In this document: positions 1 through 7,914 of the stretch, piece after piece
Layout: every line of letters begins with the position of its first letter
Position numbering within the stretch: position 1 is the first letter of the stretch
Program-made: the position numbers and the translations under genes
Origin: UBA6921 sp031363085
GTDB lineage: Bacteria; Pseudomonadota; Gammaproteobacteria; SG8-11
DNA length: 15,377 nucleotides
Reading direction: 5' to 3'
NCBI GenBank assembly: GCA_031363085.1
Contig: JANLTU010000208.1
Location: forward strand, 1 to 15,377
Notes under the pieces: generated by a model
What the model saw: only the letters and a program-made list of their open reading frames with translations
Database searches by the model: none
Told to the model about the DNA's origin: nothing

Positions 1-75
1 GCATGGCGGGAACGGATAAGGTGTGTGCGACTGGTGGGCGATAGGATGCTGCGTTATTGAGAAGGTCGACTATGT

Positions 76-112
76 AAAAACCTGGGTTACGCGGCTGTGC
101 GGGTAATCCAGG
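76..112 (-). terminator. Rho-independent terminator of the LamG gene
   Basis: Read on the minus strand, the arm at 112-103 (CCTGGATTAC) pairs with the arm at 90-81 (GTAACCCAGG). The stem is 10 bp with one G-U pair and a 12-nt loop, and is followed at once by a run of five T (80-76). It lies just past the stop codon of the LamG gene, which ends at 120. Stem, loop and T-run all fit an intrinsic terminator. Confidence 0.75.
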
Positions 113-119
113 CTACGCG

Positions 120-1371
120 CTATTGAACTTCTTCAGCTTCGATACTGAAGAGTTGACTTTTCCAGCCAGTGTAACAGTCAGCCCCTGAGTACGCAGGAGT
201 TGGACCAACGCGGGTTGTGATGGCGATATTACCTGCGGCAAGACCAACGCAGGTACCGACGAAAGTCGATGGATCGTGGCGATTTGAAGTCGTCGCGCCC
301 TCGTATTTGTCGAATACAAGGGAGCCCGGGTTCGTACAGGAGGTGCCGTTAAATAGCACCTCCCAACGACAGGCGTTGTTGATGATTTGCACCCGAAAGT
401 TATCTGACCAAACAATCCGCAAACCAGTACTGTCAGCACGCTTCACGACAGTGAGCGCCCGGCCCGCAAGTAGGCCATTGTCGGCATCATCTCCCGCATA
501 TCCCTGCACGCGCGTAAAGCGTGGGAACATGCCACGCCCCTCGGCAGTCGGGCTAATCCGCACCTCATCCACACGCGCTGTGAGGAACTCAGAATCCGCC
601 GGCTGAGTACTCCGGTTGCCGATACGCAGGGGCACGTTGGCAGCGACCGTCTTGATGATTCCATTGGAGTAGGGTGTGTATGAAGTTAGCATGCCGTTCA
701 CGAAGATACGAATACCGACACCATCGTAGCTACCCATCACATGCGTCCAGGAATTCAGGGGAACAGTTCCTGTACCAACGTAAGCCGACACCGGGCCAGT
801 TTCGGTTTGTACGGCGAGTTGCACACTGTTGTTGATGATACCTAAGCTGAATTGCCCCTCGTGCGCAATAATCGTTTGACTCGCACCACCGGCAGCGGTT
901 CTAAAGACCCACGCGGAGACGGTCAACTCTTCACGCAAGGCAAGCTTTGGTGCCGCGTTATAGGCGTAACCACTGATGCCGTCGAGCAGTAAGCCATTGC
1001 GGCTGTGACCCTGCGCGATGATGGCGCTACCGACGTTGTTTACCGTGAGGGTATTGCCGTTATTCGAAGCGTCAGCCGTTGTCAGAGACGTTGTTGCTTC
1101 TTCGAAATCGAAGGAGCTAATGAACTGTGCCCCAGCCGAACCCGCCGGGATCTTCGCAACAGTGGACTCTAACGTCCTGATGCGCGTGTCATTGTCATTC
1201 ACCGCATCTTTAATCGCGCTGAAATTACTGTTGACTTAGGCGGCATTAGCCGCGCTTTTGTCCTTGGAATTCGGTAAGCCCGGAGACGTTACCGGCGTAG
1301 CTTATGTGGCTGACCAAAGCGCCGGCCATCAAGGCGGCAAAGATGTGAAAACCAAACGAAGTTCTACGCAT
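120..1371 (-). pseudogene. Secreted LamG-domain protein, disrupted by a frameshift and a stop
   Basis: The gene appears to start at the ATG at 1371, behind a GGAGAG ribosome site, and encodes a signal peptide (MRRTSFGFHIFAALMAGALV, ending near ISYA) followed by GNVSGLTEFQG. The frame then stops. Homologous sequence resumes one frame away as DKSAANAA, hits a TAA at 1238-1236, and continues as VNSNFSAIKDAVNDNDTRI into a 360-residue open stretch. That stretch holds a concanavalin A-like LamG fold (about residues 28-215 from 1202), with typical strands such as ELTVSAWVF, WTHVMGSYDG and RIFVNG. A Cys-containing C-terminal region of about 120 residues with CRWEVLFNG and DCYTGW follows; I recognise no named family for it. 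The GTG at 1202 is an internal Val codon, so it is a poor start. Surface or extracellular binding is inferred from the fold. Two lesions within about 35 bases imply a pseudogene, or assembly errors. Confidence 0.75.
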
Positions 1372-1432
1372 AAAACGACTCTCCATCTTGCTCAATGAGC
1401 ATTGCGAAAATACTGTTCAGTAAAGCGCGCCG

Positions 1433-1606
1433 TTATTGCCAAGTACATTCCCCCCACTTTGACGTACCCCACTCGCATGCAGTCAATTTGTCGGTGGGGC
1501 CGACAGGACCTCCACCTTTAGACGCTTCACTGGCGCCGTTGCCACACGCCGCGAGTGTGGCAGAAAAAAGCATGACGACGAGAATTTGAAGTAGACGTGT
1601 ACGCAT
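1433..1606 (-). CDS. Small lipoprotein, 57 residues
   Basis: ATG at 1606 gives MRTRLLQILVVMLFSATLAAC, a short basic N-terminus, hydrophobic core and a clear lipobox LAAC with the lipidated Cys at residue 21. The mature peptide is only 37 residues: a Gly/Ser/Pro-rich linker, then CEWGTSKWGECTWQ with two Cys and three Trp, and a TAA at 1435-1433. The W..W.xC pattern is reminiscent of a thrombospondin type 1 half-repeat, but it is too short to assign. The start is followed by about 60 nt to the next gene, the LamG pseudogene, in the same direction, so the two may be co-transcribed. It may be complete or a truncated remnant of a longer lipoprotein. Function unknown. Confidence 0.5.
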   Translation of the reverse strand: MRTRLLQILVVMLFSATLAACGNGASEASKGGGPVGPTDKLTACEWGTSKWGECTWQ

Positions 1607-1620
1607 GGAACCCCCAGCTT

Positions 1621-1664
1621 AGAAATAAGTGCCAGCGTAAACGGCACAGGGGGGGAGGTGTCAA
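1621..1664 (-). promoter_or_regulatory. Candidate promoter and weak hairpin between aroK and the lipoprotein
   Basis: On the minus strand a perfect TTGACA (1664-1659) is followed after 17 nt by TTTACG (1641-1636), a poor -10. In the same stretch GTGCC (1647-1643) and GGCAC (1633-1629) can form a 5-bp stem followed by TTATTTCT, which could be a weak terminator for aroK. Either reading would separate the aroK transcript from the lipoprotein and LamG genes. Both calls are tentative. Confidence 0.3.
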
Positions 1665-1689
1665 GTTTCAGATATAAGTTACAGGTCGA

Positions 1690-2202
1690 TCAGCTTGGTA
1701 GTGCGGCGATAATTTTTTTCACCAGCCACTTCGGGGTGTGGCCGTCGGTGTCCAGAATCAGGTCGGCGATTTCTTCGTACAGCGGTGCGCGGATTTCCAT
1801 TAATTCACGCAGCTTTGCCTTGGGGTCGGCGGTTTTGAGCAACGGGCGGTGCGGGTCTTTGGCGGTGCGTTTGAACAATTGCTCTAGGTTGGCGCGCAGG
1901 TAGACGACGAAGCCGCGACCGGCGAGGTATGTGCGGTTGTCCTTGTCGAGGATCGCGCCGCCGCCGGTGGCGAGCACGATATTTTCGCGCTGGGTCAGTT
2001 CGTTGATCATCGCGCGTTCACGGGTGCGGAATCCGGCTTCGCCTTCCAGTTCGAAAATCAGCGGAATGTTCGCGCCGGTGTGCTGCTCGATTTCATGGTC
2101 GCTGTCGACGAAGCCCATCGCGAGCGTTTTTGCGAGCTCTTTGCCGGCGGTGGTTTTGCCGGCGCCCATCGGGCCGATCAGAAAGATATTGCGACGGGCC
2201 AT
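1690..2202 (-). CDS. aroK: Shikimate kinase
   Basis: Cytosolic enzyme that phosphorylates shikimate to shikimate 3-phosphate with ATP in the chorismate (aromatic amino acid) pathway. The 170 residues match the family length. Visible motifs: Walker A GPMGAGKTT (10-18), DSD (33-35) for Mg and shikimate, GFRTRE with Arg59, GGG (80-82), the lid RTAKDPHRPLL with Arg119, and the R138-x-P-L-Y shikimate-binding segment. It lies 78 nt after pilQ on the same strand, the usual gammaproteobacterial position. A strong hairpin in that gap may modulate read-through. There is no obvious Shine-Dalgarno before the ATG. aroB, normally next, is not in the remaining 1.7 kb. AroK and AroL paralogues cannot be separated by sequence alone, but the pil context favours aroK. 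Confidence 0.95.
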   Translation of the reverse strand: MARRNIFLIGPMGAGKTTAGKELAKTLAMGFVDSDHEIEQHTGANIPLIFELEGEAGFRTRERAMINELTQRENIVLATGGGAILDKDNRTYLAGRGFVVYLRANLEQLFKRTAKDPHRPLLKTADPKAKLRELMEIRAPLYEEIADLILDTDGHTPKWLVKKIIAALPS

Positions 2203-2233
2203 GGTGTGCTATTTGACCAAGCAGTGGAAACGA

Positions 2234-2268
2234 ACACGGGCGGCGGGATAGTAATCCGCCGCCCGTGT
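2234..2268 (-). terminator. Perfect 13-bp hairpin between pilQ and aroK
   Basis: ACACGGGCGGCGG (2234-2246) and CCGCCGCCCGTGT (2256-2268) are perfect inverted copies around a 9-nt loop. The stem is very GC-rich. On the minus strand it is followed by TCGTTTCC, which is not a clean T-run, so full termination is doubtful. A partial terminator, or a processing or mRNA-stability element that lowers aroK relative to pilQ, is plausible. Confidence 0.55.
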
Positions 2269-2280
2269 GGTTGGCTTCGA

Positions 2281-4866
2281 TTAGTTAATCTTCAGATTGT
2301 CCTTGAGCACTTTGGGCGTGACAAAGATTAATAGTTCAGTGTTTTGGTCAACGGTGCTGTTGCGGCGGAACAGCACACCGATAAACGGCAGGTCGCCAAA
2401 GAACGGTATTTTTGCGGTGGACTCGCGTTTTTCCTGATCGTGGATACCGCCCAGCACCACGGTTTCGCCCGATTGCACCAACACCTGAGTAGAAATTTCA
2501 CGTTTGTCGATGGACGGATTGGAGCCGCCGCCGGCAGTAGGCACCACTTGGCCGACGCTGTCTTTGGTGACTTTGAGATCCATGCGAATGCGGTCGTCGG
2601 GGGTGATGTGCGGTGTAACGGTCAAGCTCAGCACCGCTTCTTTAAACGCCACGGTGGTGGCACCGCTGGAGGCGGCTTGTTGAAATGGAATTTCGGTCCC
2701 TTGTTTGATCACGGCTTCTTTTTGATTGGAGGTGATCACGCGTGGACTGGAAATCACTTCGCCGCGGCCTTCTTGTTGCAGTGCCGACAGTTCCAGGTCC
2801 AGCAAGGTGTTACGCCCCAGCACCGCGAACGCGATGCTGCCGGCGGTGCCTCCGGCCGGCAGGTTGAAATTATAGCGGTTGCCGGCGGCCGGAATTGAAA
2901 TCGGGTAGGGACTGCCGTTGGTATTGGTTTGTTGATTGCTGATCGCCGAATTCACCATGCCGTCGGCACCGGCGCCGGTGCCGGTGCCGACAATGAGGTT
3001 ATTGCTGGAACGGCGCGTGCCGGTGGCGCCGAAGCGTACGCCCAAGTCACGCGCGAAGTCGTTATGTGCGATGACGATGCGCGATTCGATCAACACTTGG
3101 CGCACTGCAATGTCAAGCTTTGCCACCAACTTGCGAATGCCGGCCAGCCGGTCGGCGGTTTCCAGCACGATCAGCGTGTTGGTGCGTTCGTCGATCGACA
3201 CTTTGCCGCGCTCGGACAATAGCGTTTTGTCTTGCGAGCGCAGCAACCCGGCCAGATCGGTGGCTTTGGCGTAGTTGATCTGGATCAGCTCGGTTTGCAG
3301 CGGCGCCAATTCTTCCACTTGTTTCTTCGATTCGATTTCGAGTTTTTCGCGTGTGGCGATTTCCTCGGTCGGCGCAATCATGATGACATTACCGCTGCGG
3401 CGCATGCCCAAGCCTTTGGTCTTGAGGATCAAGTCCAGGGCTTGATCCCACGGCACGTTCTGCAAGCGCAAGGTCAGGTTGCCCTGCACGGTGTCGCTGG
3501 TGACGATGTTCAGGCTGGTGAAATCTGCCAGCAATTGCAGCACCGCACGCACTTCGATGTCCTGAAAATTAAGCGACAAACGCTCGCCGACAAATTGGTC
3601 TTCTTCGCGCTTGGCGGCTTCTTTCTGCTCTTTACTGAGCGGTTTCACTTCGACGGTGAAGGTGCTTTCCGACTGGAAGGCCAGGTATTCGTACACACCT
3701 TTGGGCGTGATGCTCAGTTGCGCGCTGTTGTCGCGGGTGCCGGCGTCGATGAATTGCACCGGGGTGGCGAAGTCGACCACGTCGAGGCGTTGCCGCAGTT
3801 CGTTGGGCAGGGCGGTGTTGGCGAACTCGATGAATATCTGACCGCCGGACTCGCGCGTATCGACCACGACGTTGGGATCCGACAAGGTGACGATCACGCG
3901 CCCGGCGCCGTTATCGCCACGGCGAAAGTCGATGTTCTTGATCGTCGAGGTGGTGTTTTCCGTCGATTGCGGTGCCGCCAATGCGGAGCGCGTGGTCTGC
4001 GCCAGGTCCGATTTCACCGTAAGCACGACACTGTTGTTCTCAACTTTAGCTTCGTAGGGCACTAGCTTGACTAAATTAAGCACCACACGCGTGCGGCCCG
4101 CCGATTCGACCACCGACACACTGTTGGCCAGACCCAGATTAATCGCCTTGTTCTTCCACGGCAGTTTGGAGCTGGTGGCGGGGAAGTCCAGCGCGATGCG
4201 GGCCGGGTCGTCGATGGTAAAGGCCGCCGGTTTGGCCGGCGGCTTGTTAAAGCGCAAGGTCATTTGCGGACGGTCGCCGGGCAGGTTGACGACGTTGATG
4301 TCTTCCAGTTCAACCCCGCCACTGCTGCTTGATTTCGACGTTTTTGCTGTGGCTTCCGGCACCGGCGGTGCCGCTTTTGCCGCCTCTGCGGCGGACTCGG
4401 GCGTGGCTTCGTTTTGTACGCCGGCGGTGCTCAACGTGATGTAGACATTATTGCCTTGTGAGCGCGTGGTGAATTGCACCATTTGTTTCAGGTTCACGAT
4501 CACGCGTGTGTGCCCGTCGATTTCAGTGGCGCTGACGGTTTCCGCCGCGCCCTTGTCGATCGGCAGCGGCAGGCTCCATGGCAAATTATTGCGCACCTCG
4601 GGGAAGTCGAGCGTGATTTGCGGTGGGTTGCCCTGGGTGGCGCTGATCGGTGCCGGCGGGTCGCCGCGAAAGCTCAAATGCACCTCGATGCTGTCGCTGC
4701 TTTGCGCGGTGAAATTAATAAATTCCAGCGTCGTGGGTTCCGCCGCGTGTGTGTTACTTGCCAGAGCAAGCACTGCGCCCAGCATGGACACTAGCATGCA
4801 GCGCCAGCCGCCCGTGTGTACCGCCAGTGAAGTCGTCGTCATATTCATATCGTTCTTACCAGACAT
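2281..4866 (-). CDS. pilQ: Type IV pilus secretin PilQ
   Basis: Outer-membrane secretin that forms the gated channel for the type IV pilus. The start chosen is the ATG at 4866 (MSGKND), with GAGGGG six nt upstream and 17 nt after the pilP stop. An in-frame ATG at 4923 would overlap pilP by 40 nt and has no better site. The 861 residues show: signal peptide to about residue 41 (ending NTHA); two AMIN domains (about 47-147 and 188-286), which bind peptidoglycan, with an Ala/Ser/Lys linker between; a third AMIN-like region (about 308-408); a secretin/TonB short N-domain (about 428-500); an N1 domain (about 522-595); and the C-terminal secretin barrel (about 605-855) with VISSPRV, TPHITPDDRI, VVLGGI and the FFGDLPFIGVLF segment. 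A Gly/Thr-rich loop (GTGTGAGADG) precedes the barrel core. Fifth gene of pilMNOPQ. Confidence 0.97.
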   Translation of the reverse strand: MSGKNDMNMTTTSLAVHTGGWRCMLVSMLGAVLALASNTHAAEPTTLEFINFTAQSSDSIEVHLSFRGDPPAPISATQGNPPQITLDFPEVRNNLPWSLPLPIDKGAAETVSATEIDGHTRVIVNLKQMVQFTTRSQGNNVYITLSTAGVQNEATPESAAEAAKAAPPVPEATAKTSKSSSSGGVELEDINVVNLPGDRPQMTLRFNKPPAKPAAFTIDDPARIALDFPATSSKLPWKNKAINLGLANSVSVVESAGRTRVVLNLVKLVPYEAKVENNSVVLTVKSDLAQTTRSALAAPQSTENTTSTIKNIDFRRGDNGAGRVIVTLSDPNVVVDTRESGGQIFIEFANTALPNELRQRLDVVDFATPVQFIDAGTRDNSAQLSITPKGVYEYLAFQSESTFTVEVKPLSKEQKEAAKREEDQFVGERLSLNFQDIEVRAVLQLLADFTSLNIVTSDTVQGNLTLRLQNVPWDQALDLILKTKGLGMRRSGNVIMIAPTEEIATREKLEIESKKQVEELAPLQTELIQINYAKATDLAGLLRSQDKTLLSERGKVSIDERTNTLIVLETADRLAGIRKLVAKLDIAVRQVLIESRIVIAHNDFARDLGVRFGATGTRRSSNNLIVGTGTGAGADGMVNSAISNQQTNTNGSPYPISIPAAGNRYNFNLPAGGTAGSIAFAVLGRNTLLDLELSALQQEGRGEVISSPRVITSNQKEAVIKQGTEIPFQQAASSGATTVAFKEAVLSLTVTPHITPDDRIRMDLKVTKDSVGQVVPTAGGGSNPSIDKREISTQVLVQSGETVVLGGIHDQEKRESTAKIPFFGDLPFIGVLFRRNSTVDQNTELLIFVTPKVLKDNLKIN

Positions 4867-4883
4867 GGTTTTCCCCTCTGGGG

Positions 4884-5459
4884 TCATTGACTGATTTTCA
4901 AAGTGGCTTGACGTTCTATCCAACTGCCCAGACCGTCGGAAATAATTTCGGTGATGTCGACTTGTTTATCGGTGATGCGCGTGATCTCACCGAAATTTTT
5001 GCCGATGTGGTTGCCGGCCTTGACGCGAAAAATGAGTCCGTCCGAAGTTTTAACAATCGCCCATTTGTCTTTGTCTTTATTCAGGCTGCCTACCAGCTTC
5101 AACGTATCCAGCGAGTATTGTTCGAGCGCTTCGCGGTTGCGGTCGATGTTCGGGCGCAATTTGCTTTTGGAACCACCCACCGCAGCGCTGGGTGCCGGAG
5201 CTTTAGCCGCCGGCCGGAACGGATCGCGCAGGTTTTCATCACGATAAACGAAGCGCTCGTAAGGCTTGATATCGGGCAGTGGGGCAATGGGCGTGCCGGC
5301 ACGGGCTTGCACTTCTTTTATGTAGTCGTTCAAATCTTCGAACTTATCGTTCGCGCATGCGGCGAGCAACACACTCAGCAGCAACGCGCACCAACCGGGT
5401 GTGCGCAAGTGCGACGTCGCGGTTGTCATTGAAAGCATGGTTTTCTCGCACATAAACAT
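4884..5459 (-). CDS. pilP: Type IV pilus assembly lipoprotein PilP
   Basis: Inner-membrane lipoprotein that binds the PilN-PilO dimer and contacts PilQ across the periplasm. Translation from ATG 5459 (AGGG five nt upstream) gives 191 residues with the lipobox LLAAC, lipidated Cys at residue 35. ATGs at residues 8 and 11 would give a shorter, more usual signal peptide, so the exact start is uncertain. After the lipobox come FEDLNDYIKEVQAR and YRDENLRDPFRP, the PilP segment that binds PilN/PilO, then a disordered Pro/Ala/Ser linker and the C-terminal beta domain (LDTLKLVGSL, WAIVKTSDGLIFRVKAGNHI, GKNFGEI, GSWIERQATL). It is 21 nt after pilO and 17 nt before pilQ on the same strand. Confidence 0.95.
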   Translation of the reverse strand: MFMCEKTMLSMTTATSHLRTPGWCALLLSVLLAACANDKFEDLNDYIKEVQARAGTPIAPLPDIKPYERFVYRDENLRDPFRPAAKAPAPSAAVGGSKSKLRPNIDRNREALEQYSLDTLKLVGSLNKDKDKWAIVKTSDGLIFRVKAGNHIGKNFGEITRITDKQVDITEIISDGLGSWIERQATLKISQ

Positions 5460-5480
5460 CGTTACCCTGTTGCGTCGCAG

Positions 5481-6131
5481 TTATTTTTTCTTTTTGTCTT
5501 TCTTTTTCGCCTGCTCCTGGCTGATCTCTTCTTCGTCCAGATAGCGATAGGTTTTAGCGGTCGCTTCCATCATCAGGTTGCCTTTGTGTTTGCCTTTCTG
5601 CCCGCCGTCTTTGACTTGCGTGATGATGAAGTCATGCAACGTCACGATACGCGGCAGCGCCGCGACACCGCTGACAAAGGCACCGAACTGATGGAAGTTG
5701 CCGTTCACGCGAATCTTGATCGGCAGCTCGGCGTAAAACTCGACCGGAATTTCCGGCTCGGGTTTAAAAAGTTCAAATTCCAAGCCGCTGGCCACGCCGA
5801 CTTGCGAGATATCCACCAACAGCGCGGCGACCTCGGTTTTTGACGGCAGTTGCCGCAGCATTTCGCCGAACACTTTTTGCATCTCTTCCATTTGTTGTTT
5901 GTAAGCAACCAGACTGACCGCCTTGGCCTGTTTTTCTTCAAAAGTTTTTTTCAGCTCGGCTTCCTTGCCTTGTGCCAGACGCAGCACATTGACTTGTCCG
6001 ACGGTGTCGAAATAAATGCCAATACCCAGCACGGTCAGGCACACCATGCCGATGGCGATGCCTTTGAACACCATCGGCCAAGTGCCGATGTTGTTCACAT
6101 CCAGTTTTTTCATGTCATCGACGAAGCTCAT
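5481..6131 (-). CDS. pilO: Type IV pilus alignment protein PilO
   Basis: Bitopic inner-membrane protein that pairs with PilN in the pilus alignment subcomplex. The 216 residues show a short cytoplasmic N-terminus, one membrane helix (about 22-41, KGIAIGMVCLTVLGIGIYF), a coiled-coil stretch (about 48-92) and a periplasmic ferredoxin-like domain containing LLVDISQVG, LELFKPEPEIP and the family-typical FHQFGAFVSGVAALPRIVTLHDF. The C-terminus ends in an unusually basic run, QAKKKDKKKK. The ATG overlaps the pilN stop by 4 nt (ATGA), with AAGGGA upstream, which points to translational coupling. Confidence 0.95.
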   Translation of the reverse strand: MSFVDDMKKLDVNNIGTWPMVFKGIAIGMVCLTVLGIGIYFDTVGQVNVLRLAQGKEAELKKTFEEKQAKAVSLVAYKQQMEEMQKVFGEMLRQLPSKTEVAALLVDISQVGVASGLEFELFKPEPEIPVEFYAELPIKIRVNGNFHQFGAFVSGVAALPRIVTLHDFIITQVKDGGQKGKHKGNLMMEATAKTYRYLDEEEISQEQAKKKDKKKK

Positions 6132-6727
6132 GGTTTTGGTCCCTTGGCTTTGTCTGCATTTTTTGCTTCGGATGCCGCTTCAGTGACTGGGCGATTTTGC
6201 ACGGCATGCATACTGAACCAGCTCAGTCCGGGGTATTCGCTCTTGCTGGAGTCAATCACATCGAGCACCGGCTTGGTCATCCAGGTGGCGGTATCGACAT
6301 TGCGCATCAGCGCGGACACGTTGGCGTTGGATTCCGCGACGCCTTCGATTTTAATGTTACTACCTGATACATTGACCTGGGTCAGGTAAACGCCCTCCGG
6401 CATGGTCTGGGTGACTTCCTGAAAGAGATGCACGATCTCCGGGCGGCTGCCTTGCAAGGTTTGAATGATCTTCATGCGCGCCAGTAAATTTTGCTTGTCG
6501 GTTTCGAGCGTTTGAATTTCCTTGATCTGCTTTTCGACCTCTTCGATTTTTCCGTCGAGGAATTTATTGCGTGCTTCCTGCGTGGTGACGAGGCCGTTCA
6601 TATGGATGTGGATGTAAACCAGCACCAGTACTGACAGCATGCCACTACCGCCCGCCACCACGGCGAACTGGCGTTTGCGTTCTTTATTTTGGGCCGCGCG
6701 CCACGGCAGCAGATTGATATGAGCCAT
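6128..6727 (-). CDS. pilN: Type IV pilus assembly protein PilN
   Basis: Inner-membrane partner of PilO whose cytoplasmic tail docks into PilM. The 199 residues begin MAHINLLPWRAAQNKERKR, the conserved INLLPWR motif that binds the groove of PilM. A membrane helix follows (about 21-41), then a coiled coil (about 48-90) and a periplasmic domain (VHLFQEVTQTMPEGVYLTQV, IEGVAESNANVSALMRNVD). The ATG overlaps the pilM TAA by one base (TAATG), and GGAG lies about nine nt upstream inside pilM. The overlaps on both sides indicate balanced, coupled expression with PilM and PilO. Confidence 0.96.
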   Translation of the reverse strand: MAHINLLPWRAAQNKERKRQFAVVAGGSGMLSVLVLVYIHIHMNGLVTTQEARNKFLDGKIEEVEKQIKEIQTLETDKQNLLARMKIIQTLQGSRPEIVHLFQEVTQTMPEGVYLTQVNVSGSNIKIEGVAESNANVSALMRNVDTATWMTKPVLDVIDSSKSEYPGLSWFSMHAVQNRPVTEAASEAKNADKAKGPKP

Positions 6728-7797
6728 TAGTCGAAACTCCGCAGTGCCAGACCGCAGGCGATCATCAAGGCGGGTGCGTCATTCGCCAGCGCTTGTGCTT
6801 TGACTCTGCCGGCGGTCGTCATGTTGGCAAAAGGATTGGCGATGGTGGTGCTGGTGCCTACTTTTTCGTTAATGAGTTCATCCACACCGGTGATTGACGA
6901 GCTGCCGCCGGCCAATACGATGTGGTCGACCGAGTTATAGTCGCTGGAGGAAAAAAATAACTGCAACGAGCGACTCACTTGTTGGGCCATCGCTTCTTTA
7001 AACGGCTCCAACACTTCGGGTACGTAGTTATCGGGAAGTCCGCCTTGCCGTTTGGCCATGCCGGCTTCTTCAAACGACAAGCCATAGCGGCGTTGAATTT
7101 CTTCGGTGAGTTGTCGCCCACCGAACAGTTGGTCGCGGGTGTAAATGATTTTGCGGTTATGCAAAATATTCAGCGTGGTCATGGTCGCGCCGATGTCGAT
7201 GATAGCGATGATTTTGTCCACGCCTTCATCCGGTGCCTGGTGTGCGACCAGCGCAAATGCATTCTCCAGCCCGTAAGATTCCACATCGATAATCTTAGGC
7301 AGTAGGCCACCCAATTCGATGGCGGCGATGCGCACGTCAACATTCTCGCTGCGCGATGCGGCGACCAGCACATCGACCGTATCCGGACTGTCTTCGGTGG
7401 GGCCCAGCACTTCGTAGTCCAGATTGACTTCGTCGAGGGAGTACGGAATATACTGGTTTGCTTCGGCGGCGATCTGGGCGCCGATTTCTTCGTCGGATAA
7501 ATTGGCGGGCAGCGTAATCACCTTGGTGATGACGGCGGAGCCGGGCACGGCGGCGGCGGCATATTTTGAGCGCGCGCCTGAGCGCTTCACGACGCGGCGG
7601 ATGCATTCACCCACGGCTTCCACGTCAGTGATATTTTTTTCGACCACCGAATTTGGCGGCAGCGGTTCAACCCCGTAACATTCCACTCGGTAGTTGATAC
7701 CCGTCTGGCTGAGCTCGAGCAGTTTCACTGCACTGGAGCTGATGTCTAATCCGAGAATCGGTGTCTTCTTGGATTGAAACAGTTGCGGTAATCGCAC
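6727..7797 (-). CDS. pilM: Type IV pilus actin-like ATP-binding protein PilM
   Basis: Cytoplasmic actin/FtsA-like protein that binds the PilN tail and links the pilus platform to its motor ATPases. The 356 residues are of normal length. Visible: the N-terminal phosphate loop region ILGLDISSSAVKLLEL, the second phosphate motif IIAIIDIGATMTTLNIL, a segment FGGRQLTEEIQRRYGLSFEEAG, and the adenosine motif IVLAGGSSSITGVDELI. The start is GTG at 7797, with AAGGA seven nt upstream and an in-frame stop immediately before, so no earlier start is possible. It is the first gene of pilMNOPQ and is divergent from mrcA, the arrangement seen in Pseudomonas and many relatives. Confidence 0.96.
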   Translation of the reverse strand: MRLPQLFQSKKTPILGLDISSSAVKLLELSQTGINYRVECYGVEPLPPNSVVEKNITDVEAVGECIRRVVKRSGARSKYAAAAVPGSAVITKVITLPANLSDEEIGAQIAAEANQYIPYSLDEVNLDYEVLGPTEDSPDTVDVLVAASRSENVDVRIAAIELGGLLPKIIDVESYGLENAFALVAHQAPDEGVDKIIAIIDIGATMTTLNILHNRKIIYTRDQLFGGRQLTEEIQRRYGLSFEEAGMAKRQGGLPDNYVPEVLEPFKEAMAQQVSRSLQLFFSSSDYNSVDHIVLAGGSSSITGVDELINEKVGTSTTIANPFANMTTAGRVKAQALANDAPALMIACGLALRSFD

Positions 7798-7883
7798 GCG
7801 TTAGTCCTTCCGTTGTTTATGGACGTCGTAGCTGTTGCGCATGACGCTTGGCGCACATAATCATCGGCATGAGCAAAGTAAAC

Positions 7884-7914
7884 TTGATACGTATTAAACA
7901 GTCGTAACTATAGT
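7884..7914 (+). promoter_or_regulatory. Candidate sigma70 promoter for mrcA
   Basis: TTGATA (7884-7889) and TATAGT (7909-7914) are good hexamers, but the spacer is 19 nt, longer than ideal. It lies about 80 nt before the mrcA ATG. It physically overlaps the candidate pilM promoter on the other strand, and the -10 sits in the palindrome AACTATAGTT. Confidence 0.35.

Noticed and set aside
2974..2990. GCC/GGT-rich short repeat inside pilQ
   Set aside because: It encodes the Gly/Thr/Ala loop of the secretin domain; this is low-complexity coding sequence, not a separate element.
3232..4065. Long plus-strand open frame (277 codons) opposite pilQ
   Set aside because: It is the antisense shadow of pilQ, rich in His, Gln and Gly in a pattern set by pilQ codons, with no recognisable domain. 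The pilQ domains are unambiguous.
4867..4923. Upstream in-frame start for PilQ at 4923
   Set aside because: It adds 19 polar residues before the signal peptide and overlaps pilP by 40 nt. The ATG at 4866 has GAGGGG at ideal spacing.
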